From: Roseovarius faecimaris
GTDB taxonomy: Bacteria; Pseudomonadota; Alphaproteobacteria; Rhodobacterales; Rhodobacteraceae
Direction of reading: 5' to 3'
Assembly (NCBI RefSeq): GCF_009762325.1
Contig: NZ_CP034348.1
Span: 1,432,501 to 1,496,500 of the forward strand
DNA: 64,000 bases
Part shown: piece after piece, positions 7,830 to 16,639 of the stretch
Numbering within the stretch: position 1 is the stretch's first letter
Layout of the letters: each line of letters opens with the position of its first letter
Program-made: the position numbers and the translations under genes
Notes under the pieces: generated by a model
What the model was told of the DNA's origin: nothing
The model's database searches: none
The model's input: the letters and a program-made list of their open reading frames with translations, nothing else

Positions 7830-8831
7830 TCAGGCCCCAGAAAATTCGCAGGATTTTCTCAGCCGGTCCTGAAAATACGCCACCCCTTGCTCATGCCGGG
7901 GCGACAGGGGGCCGGGCCTGTAGCCGCCGCTCTCATAGTTTTTCTGCGTCTCGATACAAATCTCGAAATCTTCCCGGACGACCGCCAGATTGTCTGCAAT
8001 CGTCTTGTCGCATGACGGATCGTTCGGGTCGGCGAAGTAGAAATTGTAAATCAGTTCCGTGCGCCGATGGTCGATCGGATTGATCCGCGAGGTGTTCATG
8101 CCCCCCGAGAACAGCGACAGCGTCCAGTTCGGCCACATCCAGAGCCATTTGCCGCGATAGAACAGCCCCGCCTTGGGTGGCGCCGACATGCGCACCAGCC
8201 CGTCAAGGGCCACGGTCTCGAATGCTTCGAATTCGATGGCGGCATGAAAGGCCGGATGAATGCCCGGAATATGGTAGCCTTCGACGAAATTGTCGGTGTA
8301 GATTTTCCAGTTCGCATCGAAAACAAGCCGCTCTTCATGGACCCATTGGAATTGTTCGATCGGCTCGTCCTGCAATTCGGCCAGGGTCGCGCCAAGCTGG
8401 GCCTCAAGGCTCTGCTCGGGGGCGATGGCGACAAAAAGCAGTCCACGCCAGATCTCGAAGGCGACGGTATCAAGCGCCCATTCGGACATCTCGAACCCCG
8501 GATCATCCCCCCACCACGGCACGTTCAGAAGCGACCCATCCTCGCCCCAGACCCATTGGTGATAGGGGCAGCGGATCGTATTGCAGCGCCCGGTGCCCTC
8601 GGGCAACAGGCGCGCACCGCGATGCCGACAGACATTGCGAAACGCGCGCAGTCCATCCTTCGCATGAATGACAAACACCTTCTGCCCGGCGATTTCCGTG
8701 GCGATGTAGTCGCCGCGCTCGGCCAAACGGGAAGCCGGGCCAATCAACTGCCACGTTCTGGCAAAAATGGTCTGCACATCACCGGCGTGAATATCGGGGC
8801 AGGTATAGTGTCTGGGGTCGAGATTGCGCAT
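7830..8831 (-). CDS. Rieske oxygenase alpha subunit, carnitine/glycine-betaine type
   Basis: 333 residues. The Rieske [2Fe-2S] ligands are Cys68, His70, Cys88 and His91 (CRHRG and CPYHQW). The mononuclear iron site is in NFVEGYHIPGIHP with His187 and His192. The residue three before the first His is Glu184. In most ring-hydroxylating oxygenases the bridging residue at this spacing is Asp; in carnitine monooxygenase CntA it is Glu. This suggests a quaternary ammonium substrate such as carnitine or glycine betaine rather than an aromatic ring. No reductase gene is adjacent, so its electron partner is elsewhere. The last codons lie inside an AGAAAATT-type palindrome. Confidence 0.82.
   Translation of the reverse strand: MRNLDPRHYTCPDIHAGDVQTIFARTWQLIGPASRLAERGDYIATEIAGQKVFVIHAKDGLRAFRNVCRHRGARLLPEGTGRCNTIRCPYHQWVWGEDGSLLNVPWWGDDPGFEMSEWALDTVAFEIWRGLLFVAIAPEQSLEAQLGATLAELQDEPIEQFQWVHEERLVFDANWKIYTDNFVEGYHIPGIHPAFHAAIEFEAFETVALDGLVRMSAPPKAGLFYRGKWLWMWPNWTLSLFSGGMNTSRINPIDHRRTELIYNFYFADPNDPSCDKTIADNLAVVREDFEICIETQKNYESGGYRPGPLSPRHEQGVAYFQDRLRKSCEFSGA
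7839..7859. repeat. AGAAAATT-type palindrome, copy 1
   Basis: AGAAAAT-TCGCAGG-ATTTTCT, 7-bp arms. It overlaps the last codons of the Rieske gene and lies 19 bases after the Lrp stop. Related palindromes are at 28895-28940 and 58564-58585, also at gene 3' ends. Confidence 0.6.
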
Positions 8832-8874
8832 GCGCGCAGGCTAGGCGCAGCCGGTCCACCCGGTCAAGCGGTGT

Positions 8875-9342
8875 TCACACCCGAGCCCGCGCCGCCATCG
8901 CCCAGAGCAGCGCAAATCCCAGCGCCGCGACCGCGTTCCAGCTGGCCATCGAGAGGCCCAGCATCTCCCACGGGACTTCGTCGCAGCGCACCAGGGGGGC
9001 GGCCATGATCTGTTCAAACAGGTCTTCGGCGCTCATTCCGCCCGCAGCAGAGGACGTGCACGAAGACGGCCCTTCCCAGAACCCGCGCTCCACCCCGGTG
9101 TGATAGAGCCCGATCCCTGCGGTGGTCAGCGCGGCCAGCATGCCAAGGAGCGGCAGCCCCCGGCCGGGCACCGCCAGCGCCAGCACGCCGATGACAATCG
9201 CCGCCGCATGCGGCCAGCGCTGCCAGAGGCAAAGCTTGCAAGGGGCCATGCCACCGAGATGCTGAAAGGCAAACGCGCCCAGCAGCAGCGCCGCCGATCC
9301 GCCCGCCGCCAGAACGATCAGAAGGTGCCGGTTCAGGGTCAT
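8875..9342 (-). CDS. dsbB: Disulfide bond formation protein DsbB
   Basis: 155 residues with four membrane segments. The first redox pair is Cys35-Lys-Leu-Cys38 (CKLC) at the end of the first segment. The second pair lies in the second periplasmic loop (SSC about residue 95, RCDEVPW about 120). It reoxidises DsbA and passes electrons to quinone in the inner membrane. WQRWPH after the first pair is typical. Its ATG overlaps the stop of the upstream YqaA-type gene by four bases, so the two are translationally coupled. dsbA is not in the window. Length and topology are as expected. Confidence 0.92.
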   Translation of the reverse strand: MTLNRHLLIVLAAGGSAALLLGAFAFQHLGGMAPCKLCLWQRWPHAAAIVIGVLALAVPGRGLPLLGMLAALTTAGIGLYHTGVERGFWEGPSSCTSSAAGGMSAEDLFEQIMAAPLVRCDEVPWEMLGLSMASWNAVAALGFALLWAMAARARV

Positions 9343-9917
9343 AGGAGTTTGATCAGATAGAAACCGCCAAAGAGCAAGACGACAAACGCGATTGTGACCA
9401 GCCCCAGCCGTTTCTCGATGAAGTCGCGCACGGGCGTGCCATATTTCCAGAGAAGCCCGGCCACCAGGAAAAACCGGATGCCGCGCGCCAGGATCGACGT
9501 GGCGATAAAGGTAAAGAGTGGCATGCCGGTCCAGCCCGACATGATGGTGATGACCTTGTAAGGAAAGGGCGTGATCCCGGCGGTAAGCACGGCCCAGAAG
9601 CCGAAATCGTTGAAGCGGGTGCTGAACTCGGCCATCGCGTCACCCTTGCCAAGGCTTTCGAGGATGGGCTGTCCAAGCTGCTCATAGGCCAGCGCCCCGA
9701 TCGCATAGCCCAGCAGGCCCCCCAGCACAGAAGAGACCAGCGCCACCAGCGCGATCAGCCAGGCCCGGCTCGGGCGCGCAAGGATCATCGGGATCATCAG
9801 CACATCAGGCGGGATCGGAAAGACCGAGCTTTCCACAAAGCTCACCACCGCCAGAACCCAGAGCGCGTGGGGATGATCGGCCATGCGAAGGGTCCAGTCA
9901 TAAAGGCGTCTGAGCAT
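9339..9917 (-). CDS. YqaA-family (VTT/DedA-like) inner membrane protein
   Basis: 192 residues. Several hydrophobic segments surround the conserved family signatures: SFVESSVFPIPPDVLMIPM near residue 25 and AVLTAGITPFPYKVITIMSG near residue 110. Both resemble the re-entrant loops of DedA/VTT proteins, which include phospholipid scramblases and transporters. The ATG at 9917 starts just before MLRRLYDW; the longer frame to 9956 adds a charged leader with no ribosome site. It overlaps dsbB by four bases, an arrangement I recall from other Rhodobacteraceae. Its exact substrate is unknown. Confidence 0.87.
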   Translation of the reverse strand: MLRRLYDWTLRMADHPHALWVLAVVSFVESSVFPIPPDVLMIPMILARPSRAWLIALVALVSSVLGGLLGYAIGALAYEQLGQPILESLGKGDAMAEFSTRFNDFGFWAVLTAGITPFPYKVITIMSGWTGMPLFTFIATSILARGIRFFLVAGLLWKYGTPVRDFIEKRLGLVTIAFVVLLFGGFYLIKLL

Positions 9918-10054
9918 GGCGGTGTTCCGGTCGCTGTGTCGGTGCTCTCTGAGCATGTGGCGCGTGTGGGGTCAAGCGCTGTGGCGCGCAAGGCCGAAAA
10001 AACCAAGGCTGGGTCTGGACGCGGCTCGGCGGCTTCGCTAGAGCTAGCGCATGT

Positions 10055-10138
10055 GCCCAAGTGGCGGAATGGTAGACGCAGGGGATTCAAAATCCCCCGC
10101 CTTCGGGCGTGCCGGTTCGAGTCCGGCCTTGGGTACCA
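10055..10138 (+). tRNA. tRNA-Leu(CAA)
   Basis: 84 bases including an encoded CCA. The acceptor stem GCCCAAG pairs with CTTGGGT by one G-T wobble; discriminator is A. The anticodon stem-loop is GGGGA-TTCAAAA-TCCCC with anticodon CAA at 10088-10090, reading UUG. A long variable arm (CGCCTTCGGGCG) marks a class II tRNA. The T arm is GCCGG-TTCGAGT-CCGGC. It has no neighbour in the same direction until the RTX gene 750 bases on. Confidence 0.96.
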
Positions 10139-10382
10139 GCCGATTGCCGAAATGAATGCCCGAAGACGGGTTGCGGGGACGTCTTTCAAAGGCGGCCGCC
10201 CACCAGACGGATGCGGTTTGAACGCTCCGGCCACGATTCGGCTGGATTCGCGAAATGGGAATGAAGTTTGTTTCCAGAACTGCGATTTTTAGCGGCTTTT
10301 CCAAAAATTAGACATGAAACAAGCATAAGTTGTTAACCTTGTTGGGCCTTCTTTTGCCATGTCTTTGCCATAATTGGACTGT

Positions 10383-10396
10383 TTTCCGCGCGGAAA
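10383..10396. promoter_or_regulatory. Palindrome TTTCCGCGCGGAAA, possible operator
   Basis: A perfect 14-bp palindrome in AT-rich DNA about 500 bases before the RTX start, flanked by TG and CA to give near-symmetric TGTTTTCCGCGCGGAAACA. The regulator is unknown, and it could be chance. Confidence 0.3.
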
Positions 10397-10825
10397 CAGA
10401 CCTCAACCTCAGGATGTGCGCGGATTCGGGCAAATGCAGCACATCGGCCAGGGTTTTAAGCAGAGTGGGCCAAATTTGGTTGTTCTCACTATGGAAACAA
10501 TCACGAAAATCCGCCCCCGAGAAACGTCAGAAATGGGGCCGTATTACCCACTTTTGGTCCCGGCAATGGCAAGATTTTGACAATTTTCCCTTTTGCCGGT
10601 CAGGCGGCGGCTTGTAGAAATGACCAAGCCCAACTGGGGGGTGCAAAGTGGTCGTGGGGGCGGCCGCATAGCTGTCACGTCACAAGTGTCGTGCTGAGCC
10701 GTGCGGGTCGGGGTGAGCTCACCGGATAAACCGGTCACCCCGCTCCCGACCGATGCTTTCACTGCAAAGCATCGACGGCACTGCAATGTCCTGTCGGCAT
10801 CTCAGTTATGAGGAAATAGGGGTTT

Positions 10826-10843
10826 ACCGCGCCGAGGCGCGGT
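10826..10843 (+). other. Hairpin in the RTX leader
   Basis: ACCGCGCC-GA-GGCGCGGT, perfect 8-bp arms with a 2-base loop, 47 bases before the RTX start codon. There is no T tract, so it is not a classical terminator. It could affect mRNA stability or translation. Confidence 0.45.
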
Positions 10844-10890
10844 GTGTGTCACCCGGGGGTATGACCGGGACGAGATGAAGGGGTCGGGAT

Positions 10891-13245
10891 ATGCCTGTAA
10901 GAATGCTTGATTGGTCACTGTTTGGGTCAACCGGGGTTGATATCACCTCCGGACAGACAGTCGACACCGGTGGGGTCGCCGTTACGGTGGATTTTCTGGC
11001 CCAGGACGAAGGTGCTGCCGCCCGCAATCTCGAATTCGACCAATATGTCGCTCCTGGTGAAAACTTCGATTCGACCGAAGGCCTCAAGCTGTTCGGTTCG
11101 GGTGGTGAAGGCGGGGTCGATGACACCTCGACCACGACCCTGACATTTGCCTCGACCGATGCCGCCTTTGGCGATGCGGTCGAAAACGTGTCCTTCCGCA
11201 TCAATGACCTCGATCTGGGGCAGGGCGGTCTGGACTACACGGACATTGTAACGATCCGCGCATATGACGCGGAGGGCAATTTGGTCGACGTGACCCTGAC
11301 CCCGGGCGGCGACATTCTGACCTCTGGCGACACCGCGACCGGTAATGATTCCGCTTCGACCTTTACCCCGCCGACCGACCCCGACACCTCGCTTCTGGTC
11401 GAGATCGCGGGTCCGGTGACCCGCATCGAGATCGATTATGACAATGGCGGCGTCGATCAACAGGCCGTTTGGGTGACCGATATCGAGTTTTCCACGACCG
11501 AGTTCAACGGCGGGCCGGACGGTTATGTCGACGGCAATGACGATCCCAACCTGATCGACGATATGTATGACGGCGATCCGAACGGGGATTTCGTCGACAA
11601 CAACGATGCGCTTCTGCCCGGCGAAGTGGGCAATGACGATATCATCCGCGCCGGTGGCGGCGACGATACGGTCGAGGCCGGTGACGGCGATGACGAAGTG
11701 CTCGCAGGCGACGGCAATGACAGCGTCAATGGTGGCGTCGGTGACGACAACCTCATGGGCGAGATGGGCAATGACACCCTGATCGGTGGCGACGGCTCGG
11801 ACTTCGTTGCGGGCGGTGACGGCAATGACCTGATCGACACCTCCAAAGATGGCACCACGCCGGTTCTGCCGGAAGAAGGCTTTGACGATCCGACCGGCGT
11901 GCCGGTGGACCCGCTGCCCGATGACGACCGCGACTATGTCGAAGCCGGCACTGGCGACGACACGATCACCACGGGCGACGACGCCGACACGATCTTTGCC
12001 GGCTTTGGCAATGACGTGATCGACGGCGGCATCGATGACGATGTCATCCGGGCCTCGGTTGGTGACGACAGCGTCATCGGTGGCGAAGGGGATGATGACA
12101 TCCTCGGCGGGACCGGCGATGACACCATCATGGGTGACGGCGGCATCTATGGCGATGAACTGGCCAATGACGGCACCGATCCCGAGCCCACCAATAACGA
12201 AGACACCATCTCGGGCGGTTCGGGCAACGATGTGATCTATGGCCAGGATGACAATGACGTCCTGAACGGTGGCATCGGCGATGACACGATCGACGGCGGC
12301 GTGGATGACGACGACATCCGCGGCAATGACGGCAATGACGTCCTGATCGGTGGCGATGGCAACGACACGATCCGGGGCGGCAACGGGGATGACACCATCT
12401 CGGGCGGCGACGGCATCGACCTCCTGGAAGGCAGGGCGGACCGCGATGTGTTTGAGGATGTTGGCGCAGGCGACACCGTGGACGGTGGCACCGGTGGCGA
12501 CGACTTCGATACGCTTGATCTGACTGGCCTCGGGTCGTTCGAGATTGTTGGCGAAACCGTCGACCCGGATGGCGACAGTACCTCGGGCACGGTCAACTTC
12601 CTGGATGCCGACGGCAATGTCACCGGCTCCCTGGTGTTCACCGAGATCGAGAATCTGATCCCTTGCTTCACGCCGGGCACCGTGATTGCCACGCCGCGCG
12701 GCGAGCGCCGGGTCGAAGACCTGCAGGTCGGCGACCGGATCATCACCCGCGACAACGGGCTGCAGGAAATCCGCTGGATCGGTCAGCGCGACCTGACCGG
12801 TCAGGAGCTGATCAGGTCTCCGCACCTCAAGCCGGTCCTGATCCGCGCCGGGAGCCTCGGGCACGGCCTGCCCGAGCGTGACCTGCTGGTCAGCCCGCAA
12901 CACCGGATGCTGATCAATTCCGAACGTGCCGCGCTCTACTTTGAAGAGCGTGAGGTTCTGGCAGCGGCCAAGCATCTGACGGGCCTGACCGGTGTGGACA
13001 CGGTCGAAACCCCGGCAATCAGTTATATCCACTTCATGTTCGATCAGCACGAGGTTGTTCTGTCGAACGGAAGCTGGACAGAAAGCTTCCAGCCCGGTGA
13101 GCAGGTGCTTGACGGGATGGGCGATGAGCAACGCGACGAGATCTTCGATTTGTTCCCGGAGCTGCGCGAGAAGGACGGGCTGGAAGGCTATCAGGCCGCC
13201 CGCCGCTCGCTCAAGAAGCACGAAACGAAACTTCTGGTCGAATAG
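10891..13245 (+). CDS. RTX-repeat protein with C-terminal Hint domain
   Basis: 784 residues, strongly acidic. Residues 1-210 form a unique N-terminal region, perhaps a beta-sandwich. Residues about 250-530 carry many glycine- and aspartate-rich nonapeptide repeats (GGxGxDxUx, such as [17 protein letters not shown]), which fold into a calcium-bound beta-roll. Residues 592-735 form a Hint domain (Hint_2 type): catalytic Cys592 in [13 protein letters not shown] and His671 in SPQHRML. Hint domains cleave at their Cys, so the protein may process itself. There is no N-terminal signal peptide; the repeats suggest type I secretion, but no transporter gene is nearby. AAGGGG precedes the ATG. A terminator follows. 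Confidence 0.9.
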   Translation: MPVRMLDWSLFGSTGVDITSGQTVDTGGVAVTVDFLAQDEGAAARNLEFDQYVAPGENFDSTEGLKLFGSGGEGGVDDTSTTTLTFASTDAAFGDAVENVSFRINDLDLGQGGLDYTDIVTIRAYDAEGNLVDVTLTPGGDILTSGDTATGNDSASTFTPPTDPDTSLLVEIAGPVTRIEIDYDNGGVDQQAVWVTDIEFSTTEFNGGPDGYVDGNDDPNLIDDMYDGDPNGDFVDNNDALLPGEVGNDDIIRAGGGDDTVEAGDGDDEVLAGDGNDSVNGGVGDDNLMGEMGNDTLIGGDGSDFVAGGDGNDLIDTSKDGTTPVLPEEGFDDPTGVPVDPLPDDDRDYVEAGTGDDTITTGDDADTIFAGFGNDVIDGGIDDDVIRASVGDDSVIGGEGDDDILGGTGDDTIMGDGGIYGDELANDGTDPEPTNNEDTISGGSGNDVIYGQDDNDVLNGGIGDDTIDGGVDDDDIRGNDGNDVLIGGDGNDTIRGGNGDDTISGGDGIDLLEGRADRDVFEDVGAGDTVDGGTGGDDFDTLDLTGLGSFEIVGETVDPDGDSTSGTVNFLDADGNVTGSLVFTEIENLIPCFTPGTVIATPRGERRVEDLQVGDRIITRDNGLQEIRWIGQRDLTGQELIRSPHLKPVLIRAGSLGHGLPERDLLVSPQHRMLINSERAALYFEEREVLAAAKHLTGLTGVDTVETPAISYIHFMFDQHEVVLSNGSWTESFQPGEQVLDGMGDEQRDEIFDLFPELREKDGLEGYQAARRSLKKHETKLLVE
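11638..12450 (+). repeat. RTX nonapeptide-encoding DNA repeats
   Basis: Many imperfect 27-base units of the form GGCGGTGACGGCAATGAC, encoding calcium-binding GGxGxD turns. They are interrupted near 11840-11940 and 12140-12210 by unique acidic linkers. This is protein-level repetition within the gene, not a CRISPR array. Confidence 0.85.
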
Positions 13246-13341
13246 ACCAACCCTTTGCAGCAAGCCGGGCCGTTTTCATCACAGGCGGCCCGGCGACCCC
13301 GAAGTCGGCCATGTGGGGGTGAGTTCCGGTTTCGAAAGCCG

Positions 13342-13385
13342 CACCCCCGGGTTTCTGAGGAGACCCGGGGGTGTTGCTGTTTTTG
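13342..13385 (+). terminator. Rho-independent terminator of the RTX gene
   Basis: 11-bp perfect stem CACCCCCGGGT / ACCCGGGGGTG with a 10-base loop, followed by TTGCTGTTTTT. It lies 97 bases after the RTX stop and just before the convergent MobA-like gene. Confidence 0.88.
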
Positions 13386-13388
13386 GGG

Positions 13389-14003
13389 TTAGCCTGTGCT
13401 GTTTTGCCGGGTGCGCCAGGCGGCCCAGTCGTCCTGGGTGTCAAGATCGGTCAGCGCCGCCGCGCCGGGCAGGGGGCAGGGTATGATCTCTTCGCCCGCC
13501 ATCGCCCCTCGCGCGCCTTCGCCATCGGGCAATGCGCGCAGGGCCGCAAACAGGCGGGGCGGAAATACCACAGGATGACCCGCCGCGCCCCGCGCATCCG
13601 CCGCGCGGACCACGGCGCCGGGATTGCATGAGGATTGGCGTGCAACTTTTTCTAAATATTCGGTTTTCAACTCTGGCATATCTGCGGGAAGGATCATCAC
13701 TCCGGCACAGCCATCGGGCACGGCACCCATCCCCGCGCGGATCGAGGCGGCCATCCCGCCCGCAGGGTCAGGCAATGTGATGAAGCTCAGATCCAGATCA
13801 GCCAGCGCCGCCCGCCGCGCATCGCGCCCCTCGCTGAGCACCACGACAACCGGCGCCCCCGTCGCCAGAGCCCGCTGCGCCACCACCCGCAGCAGCGGCG
13901 CGCCGTCGATATCCTCCAACAGCTTGTCGCGTCCCTGCATCCGCGACGACGCGCCCGCCGCCGGAATGAGGATCACCAGATCTGACGCGATGCTCGCTTT
14001 CAT
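13389..14003 (-). CDS. MobA/MocA-like nucleotidyltransferase
   Basis: 204 residues. The N-terminal motif VILIPAAGASSRMQGRDKLL is the nucleotide-binding loop of the MobA-like NTP transferase family (NTP_transf_3), followed by VMILPADMPEL with the metal-binding Asp near residue 100. Relatives include MocA, which makes molybdopterin cytosine dinucleotide, and other sugar or cofactor nucleotidyltransferases. No molybdoenzyme gene is adjacent, so the substrate is open. The ATG at 14003 lies inside a 40-base repeat shared with 20703-20742; this is odd and leaves the start uncertain. It lies 60 bases after the dehydrogenase gene on the same strand. Confidence 0.78.
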   Translation of the reverse strand: MKASIASDLVILIPAAGASSRMQGRDKLLEDIDGAPLLRVVAQRALATGAPVVVVLSEGRDARRAALADLDLSFITLPDPAGGMAASIRAGMGAVPDGCAGVMILPADMPELKTEYLEKVARQSSCNPGAVVRAADARGAAGHPVVFPPRLFAALRALPDGEGARGAMAGEEIIPCPLPGAAALTDLDTQDDWAAWRTRQNSTG

Positions 14004-14037
14004 CTTGCCAGAAATACTCTCGCCGGAGGCATCCGTC
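13996..14037 (-). repeat. 40-base intergenic repeat, copy 1
   Basis: On the minus strand it reads GGATGCCTCCGGCGAGAGTA then TTTCTGGCAAGATGAAAGC. A near-identical copy lies at 20703-20742 on the + strand. Both follow a GcvT-type dehydrogenase gene in its own direction. Confidence 0.75.
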
Positions 14038-14063
14038 GAGAGCCACACGCGCCGCCGCCGGGC

Positions 14064-16481
14064 TCAGCCACGCATCCGCGCCCCATCGGCGTCAAAGAGC
14101 GGCTCGGTGATCACAACAGCGGGGCGCATCTCTCCGAGGATCTCGATTTCGGCGCGCATCCCGGCCTCTGCCAGCGCCCGTGGGATCAACGCCAGCGCAA
14201 TCGACTTCTCCGCATGGTGCGAATAGCCCCCCGAGGTACAGAACCCCTGCACCTCGCCATTGATCCAGACCGGCTCATACCCATGCACATCGGCGTCGGA
14301 GGCATCGACCTCGAAGCTGACAAGCTGCCGCTCCGCACCCTCCGCGCGCTCTTTCTCGGCTGCGGCGCGCCCGATGAAATCCACGTTCTTTTTCCAGCTG
14401 ATGAACCGGTCCATCCCGGTCTCGCCCGGAGTGTAATCCGGCGAGAACTCATTGAGCCAGCTGCCAAAGAACCGGTCCAGCCGCAGTGACATCATCGCGC
14501 GCATGCCAAACGGGCGCATGCCGTGTTTTTGCCCTTCGGTCCACAGCACGTCCCACAGCGCGCGCTGCGCCATCGGATCGCAATAGATCTCATAGCCCAG
14601 ATCGCCGGTATAGCTGACCCGCTGGATCAGACAGTCCACCATGCCCAGGCAGGCGCGGCGCAGGTCCATGAAACGCATGTCATCCACCTTGTCGCGGGTG
14701 CAGGCCTGCAGGACTTCGCGCGCCTTTGGCCCGGCAATCTGGAACCCGTTGAGCCGGTCCGAGATGTTCTCGACGCGCACGCCGTCTTCGCCATTCTGCT
14801 CGAACCAGCGCATGTGATAGGCCTGCGCGCCGTAGCTGGCGGTTAGCTGAAACGCCGTGTCGCTCAGGCAGGACACCGTGAAGTCGCCGATCAGCCGCCC
14901 CTTGGGCGACAGCATCGGCGTCAGCGAAATGCGCCCCGGTTGCGGAATACGCCCCGCCATGATCCGGTCCAGCCAGCCGCGCGCGCCCGGGCCGGTGACA
15001 AGGTATTTACCAAAGTTGTGCACCTCGTTGATGCCCACGGCGCCACGCACGGCCGCAACCTCGCGCCTGGTGGCCTCCCAGGCATTGGAACGGCGGAAGC
15101 TGGGTGTCTCATAGCGCGGCTCGTCGCCTTCGGCGAAGTAATTGACCACCTCGAGCCCGTACTGCTGCCCCCAGACCGCGCCCATACGGTCAAAGATGTC
15201 GTACATCGGCGTGGTGCGGAACGGGCGCGCGGCGGGCAGTTCCTCGTTGGGATAGGCGACGCTGAACCGCTTCTGATAATTCTCGATCACTTTCGGCAGG
15301 GTATAGCCCTTGGTGATCACATCGCCGAAGCGGGCCACGTCCATCGCGCTTACATCGCGCTCGCATTCGCCCTCGACCATCCATTGCGCCAGCATCAGGC
15401 CCACGCCGCCGCCCTGGCTGAACCCTGCCATCACACCACAGGCCGACCAGTAATTGCGCATTCCCTGCACGGGGCCCACCAGCGGGTTGCCGTCAGGCGC
15501 AAAGGTGAAGGGGCCGTGAATGACCGATTTGACGCCCGCGCGCTCCAGCGCGGGGAAGCGTTTGTAAGCAAACTCAATCGAGTCTTCGATCTTGTCGAAA
15601 TCATCCGGCAAAAGCTCGTGACCAAACTCCCAGGGCGTGCCATCGACGGCCCAGGGCCGACAGGGTTGTTCATAGAACCCGATGCAGAGGCCTTTGCCCT
15701 CCTGCCGCAGATAGCTTTCGCCCGCAGGGTCCATCACATGCGGGTGTTCCCCGCCGCCCGCCACGATCTCTTCGATCTCGGGCACATTCTCGGTGACGAG
15801 GTACTGATGCTCCATCGGGTGCAGCGGCAGGTAGACGCCCGCCATCGCGCCCACTTCGCGCGCCCAGAGGCCGCCTGCGTTGACCACATGCTCGGCATGG
15901 ATGGTGCCTTTTTCGGTCACCACATCCCAGGTGCCATCGGCGCGCGGGTTGGTCTCCAGAACCTTGCAATGGGTTTCGATCGTGGCCCCGCCCATGCGCG
16001 CGGCCTTGGCATAGGCATGGGTGGTGCCGGACGGGTCAAGGTGACCATCGAGCGGGTCGTAAAGCGCGCCGATTATGCCTTCGATATTGGTCACCGGGGC
16101 GATCTCGCGGATCTCGTCGGGGCCCACGATATGCGTGTCCAGCCCCATATACCGGTGCTTGGCGCGTTCGGCGACCAGCATATCATAGCGGTCCCGGTTA
16201 TCCGCCAGCGTCACGCCGCCCACATGGTGCAGCCCGCAGGACATGCCGGTGATCTCTTCCAGCTCTTTGTAAAGCTTGATCGTATAGCCCTGAAGGGCGG
16301 CCATGTTGGTATCGCCGTTGAGCGTGTGAAACCCCCCCGCCGCGTGCCAGGTAGAACCGGAGGTCAGCTCGGACCGTTCGATCAGCATGACGTCGGACCA
16401 GCCCAGCTTGGTCAGGTGATAAAGCACGGAACAGCCGACAACGCCGCCGCCGATCACGGCCACTCGGGTGGTGGTTTGCAT
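14064..16481 (-). CDS. FAD/GcvT-type dimethylglycine/sarcosine dehydrogenase-like protein (paralogue 1)
   Basis: 805 residues. An N-terminal FAD-binding DAO domain (about 1-400) begins with VAVIGGGVVGCS. It carries SGSTWHAAG near residue 46, where the His links FAD covalently in dimethylglycine dehydrogenase. A C-terminal folate-binding GcvT domain (about 430-790) follows. Such enzymes oxidatively demethylate N-methylated glycines and pass the methyl carbon to tetrahydrofolate. AGGAG precedes the ATG. A divergent gene pair begins at 16640, and a paralogue of the same design lies at 18153. An inverted repeat GCGACA-N5-TGTCGC lies about 74 bases before the start. The exact substrate (dimethylglycine, sarcosine or another) is not decided by sequence. 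Confidence 0.87.
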   Translation of the reverse strand: MQTTTRVAVIGGGVVGCSVLYHLTKLGWSDVMLIERSELTSGSTWHAAGGFHTLNGDTNMAALQGYTIKLYKELEEITGMSCGLHHVGGVTLADNRDRYDMLVAERAKHRYMGLDTHIVGPDEIREIAPVTNIEGIIGALYDPLDGHLDPSGTTHAYAKAARMGGATIETHCKVLETNPRADGTWDVVTEKGTIHAEHVVNAGGLWAREVGAMAGVYLPLHPMEHQYLVTENVPEIEEIVAGGGEHPHVMDPAGESYLRQEGKGLCIGFYEQPCRPWAVDGTPWEFGHELLPDDFDKIEDSIEFAYKRFPALERAGVKSVIHGPFTFAPDGNPLVGPVQGMRNYWSACGVMAGFSQGGGVGLMLAQWMVEGECERDVSAMDVARFGDVITKGYTLPKVIENYQKRFSVAYPNEELPAARPFRTTPMYDIFDRMGAVWGQQYGLEVVNYFAEGDEPRYETPSFRRSNAWEATRREVAAVRGAVGINEVHNFGKYLVTGPGARGWLDRIMAGRIPQPGRISLTPMLSPKGRLIGDFTVSCLSDTAFQLTASYGAQAYHMRWFEQNGEDGVRVENISDRLNGFQIAGPKAREVLQACTRDKVDDMRFMDLRRACLGMVDCLIQRVSYTGDLGYEIYCDPMAQRALWDVLWTEGQKHGMRPFGMRAMMSLRLDRFFGSWLNEFSPDYTPGETGMDRFISWKKNVDFIGRAAAEKERAEGAERQLVSFEVDASDADVHGYEPVWINGEVQGFCTSGGYSHHAEKSIALALIPRALAEAGMRAEIEILGEMRPAVVITEPLFDADGARMRG

Positions 16482-16546
16482 GGGAGGTCTCCTTGGTGGC
16501 TATGTGAAAGTTCTCTGGCCTGCGATGATGAGCGGCTAACTTGGTA

Positions 16547-16563
16547 GCGACAAGCAGTGTCGC
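16547..16563. promoter_or_regulatory. Inverted repeat GCGACA-N5-TGTCGC, candidate operator 1
   Basis: GCGACA-AGCAG-TGTCGC, 6-bp perfect arms, centred 74 bases before the minus-strand dehydrogenase start (16481) and 85 bases before the + strand gene at 16640. The same arms and spacing recur at 18069-18085. It sits in the divergent promoter region, so it could act on both genes. Confidence 0.6.
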
Positions 16564-16639
16564 AAACGTGATTTTGACGCTATTGCGCGCTGACCCCCGG
16601 CTCCTGTAACGTGGTCGGGTATAACAAAGGGGAATTACG

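Larger units (their letters stand above)
10139..10890. other. Long non-coding leader between tRNA-Leu and the RTX gene
   Basis: 750 bases without a credible gene; the frames here are short and lack coding character. It is more AT-rich than its surroundings, especially 10240-10370 and 10480-10600. It holds a 14-bp palindrome TTTCCGCGCGGAAA (10383-10396) and a hairpin at 10826-10843. No direct repeat of the tRNA 3' end was seen, so I find no sign of an integrated element. It most likely contains a long promoter and 5' leader for the RTX protein. Confidence 0.5.

Noticed and set aside
10055..10890. Possible integrated element at tRNA-Leu
   Set aside because: No repeat of the tRNA 3' end, no integrase and no phage or plasmid gene follows; xerD at 22896 is the chromosomal form.
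11638..12450. Regularly repeated DNA that might be read as a CRISPR array
   Set aside because: The units are in frame, imperfect and encode GGxGxD calcium-binding turns; there are no unique spacers between constant repeats.
10927..13263. A 778-residue open frame opposite the RTX gene
   Set aside because: It mirrors the GC-rich repeat codons of the RTX gene; the sense product has clear RTX and Hint domains, and the antisense product has no domain, start site or promoter.
14940..16547. A 535-residue open frame opposite dehydrogenase 1
   Set aside because: A shadow of GC-rich coding DNA; His- and Arg-rich, with no domain, while the other strand encodes a complete FAD/GcvT protein.
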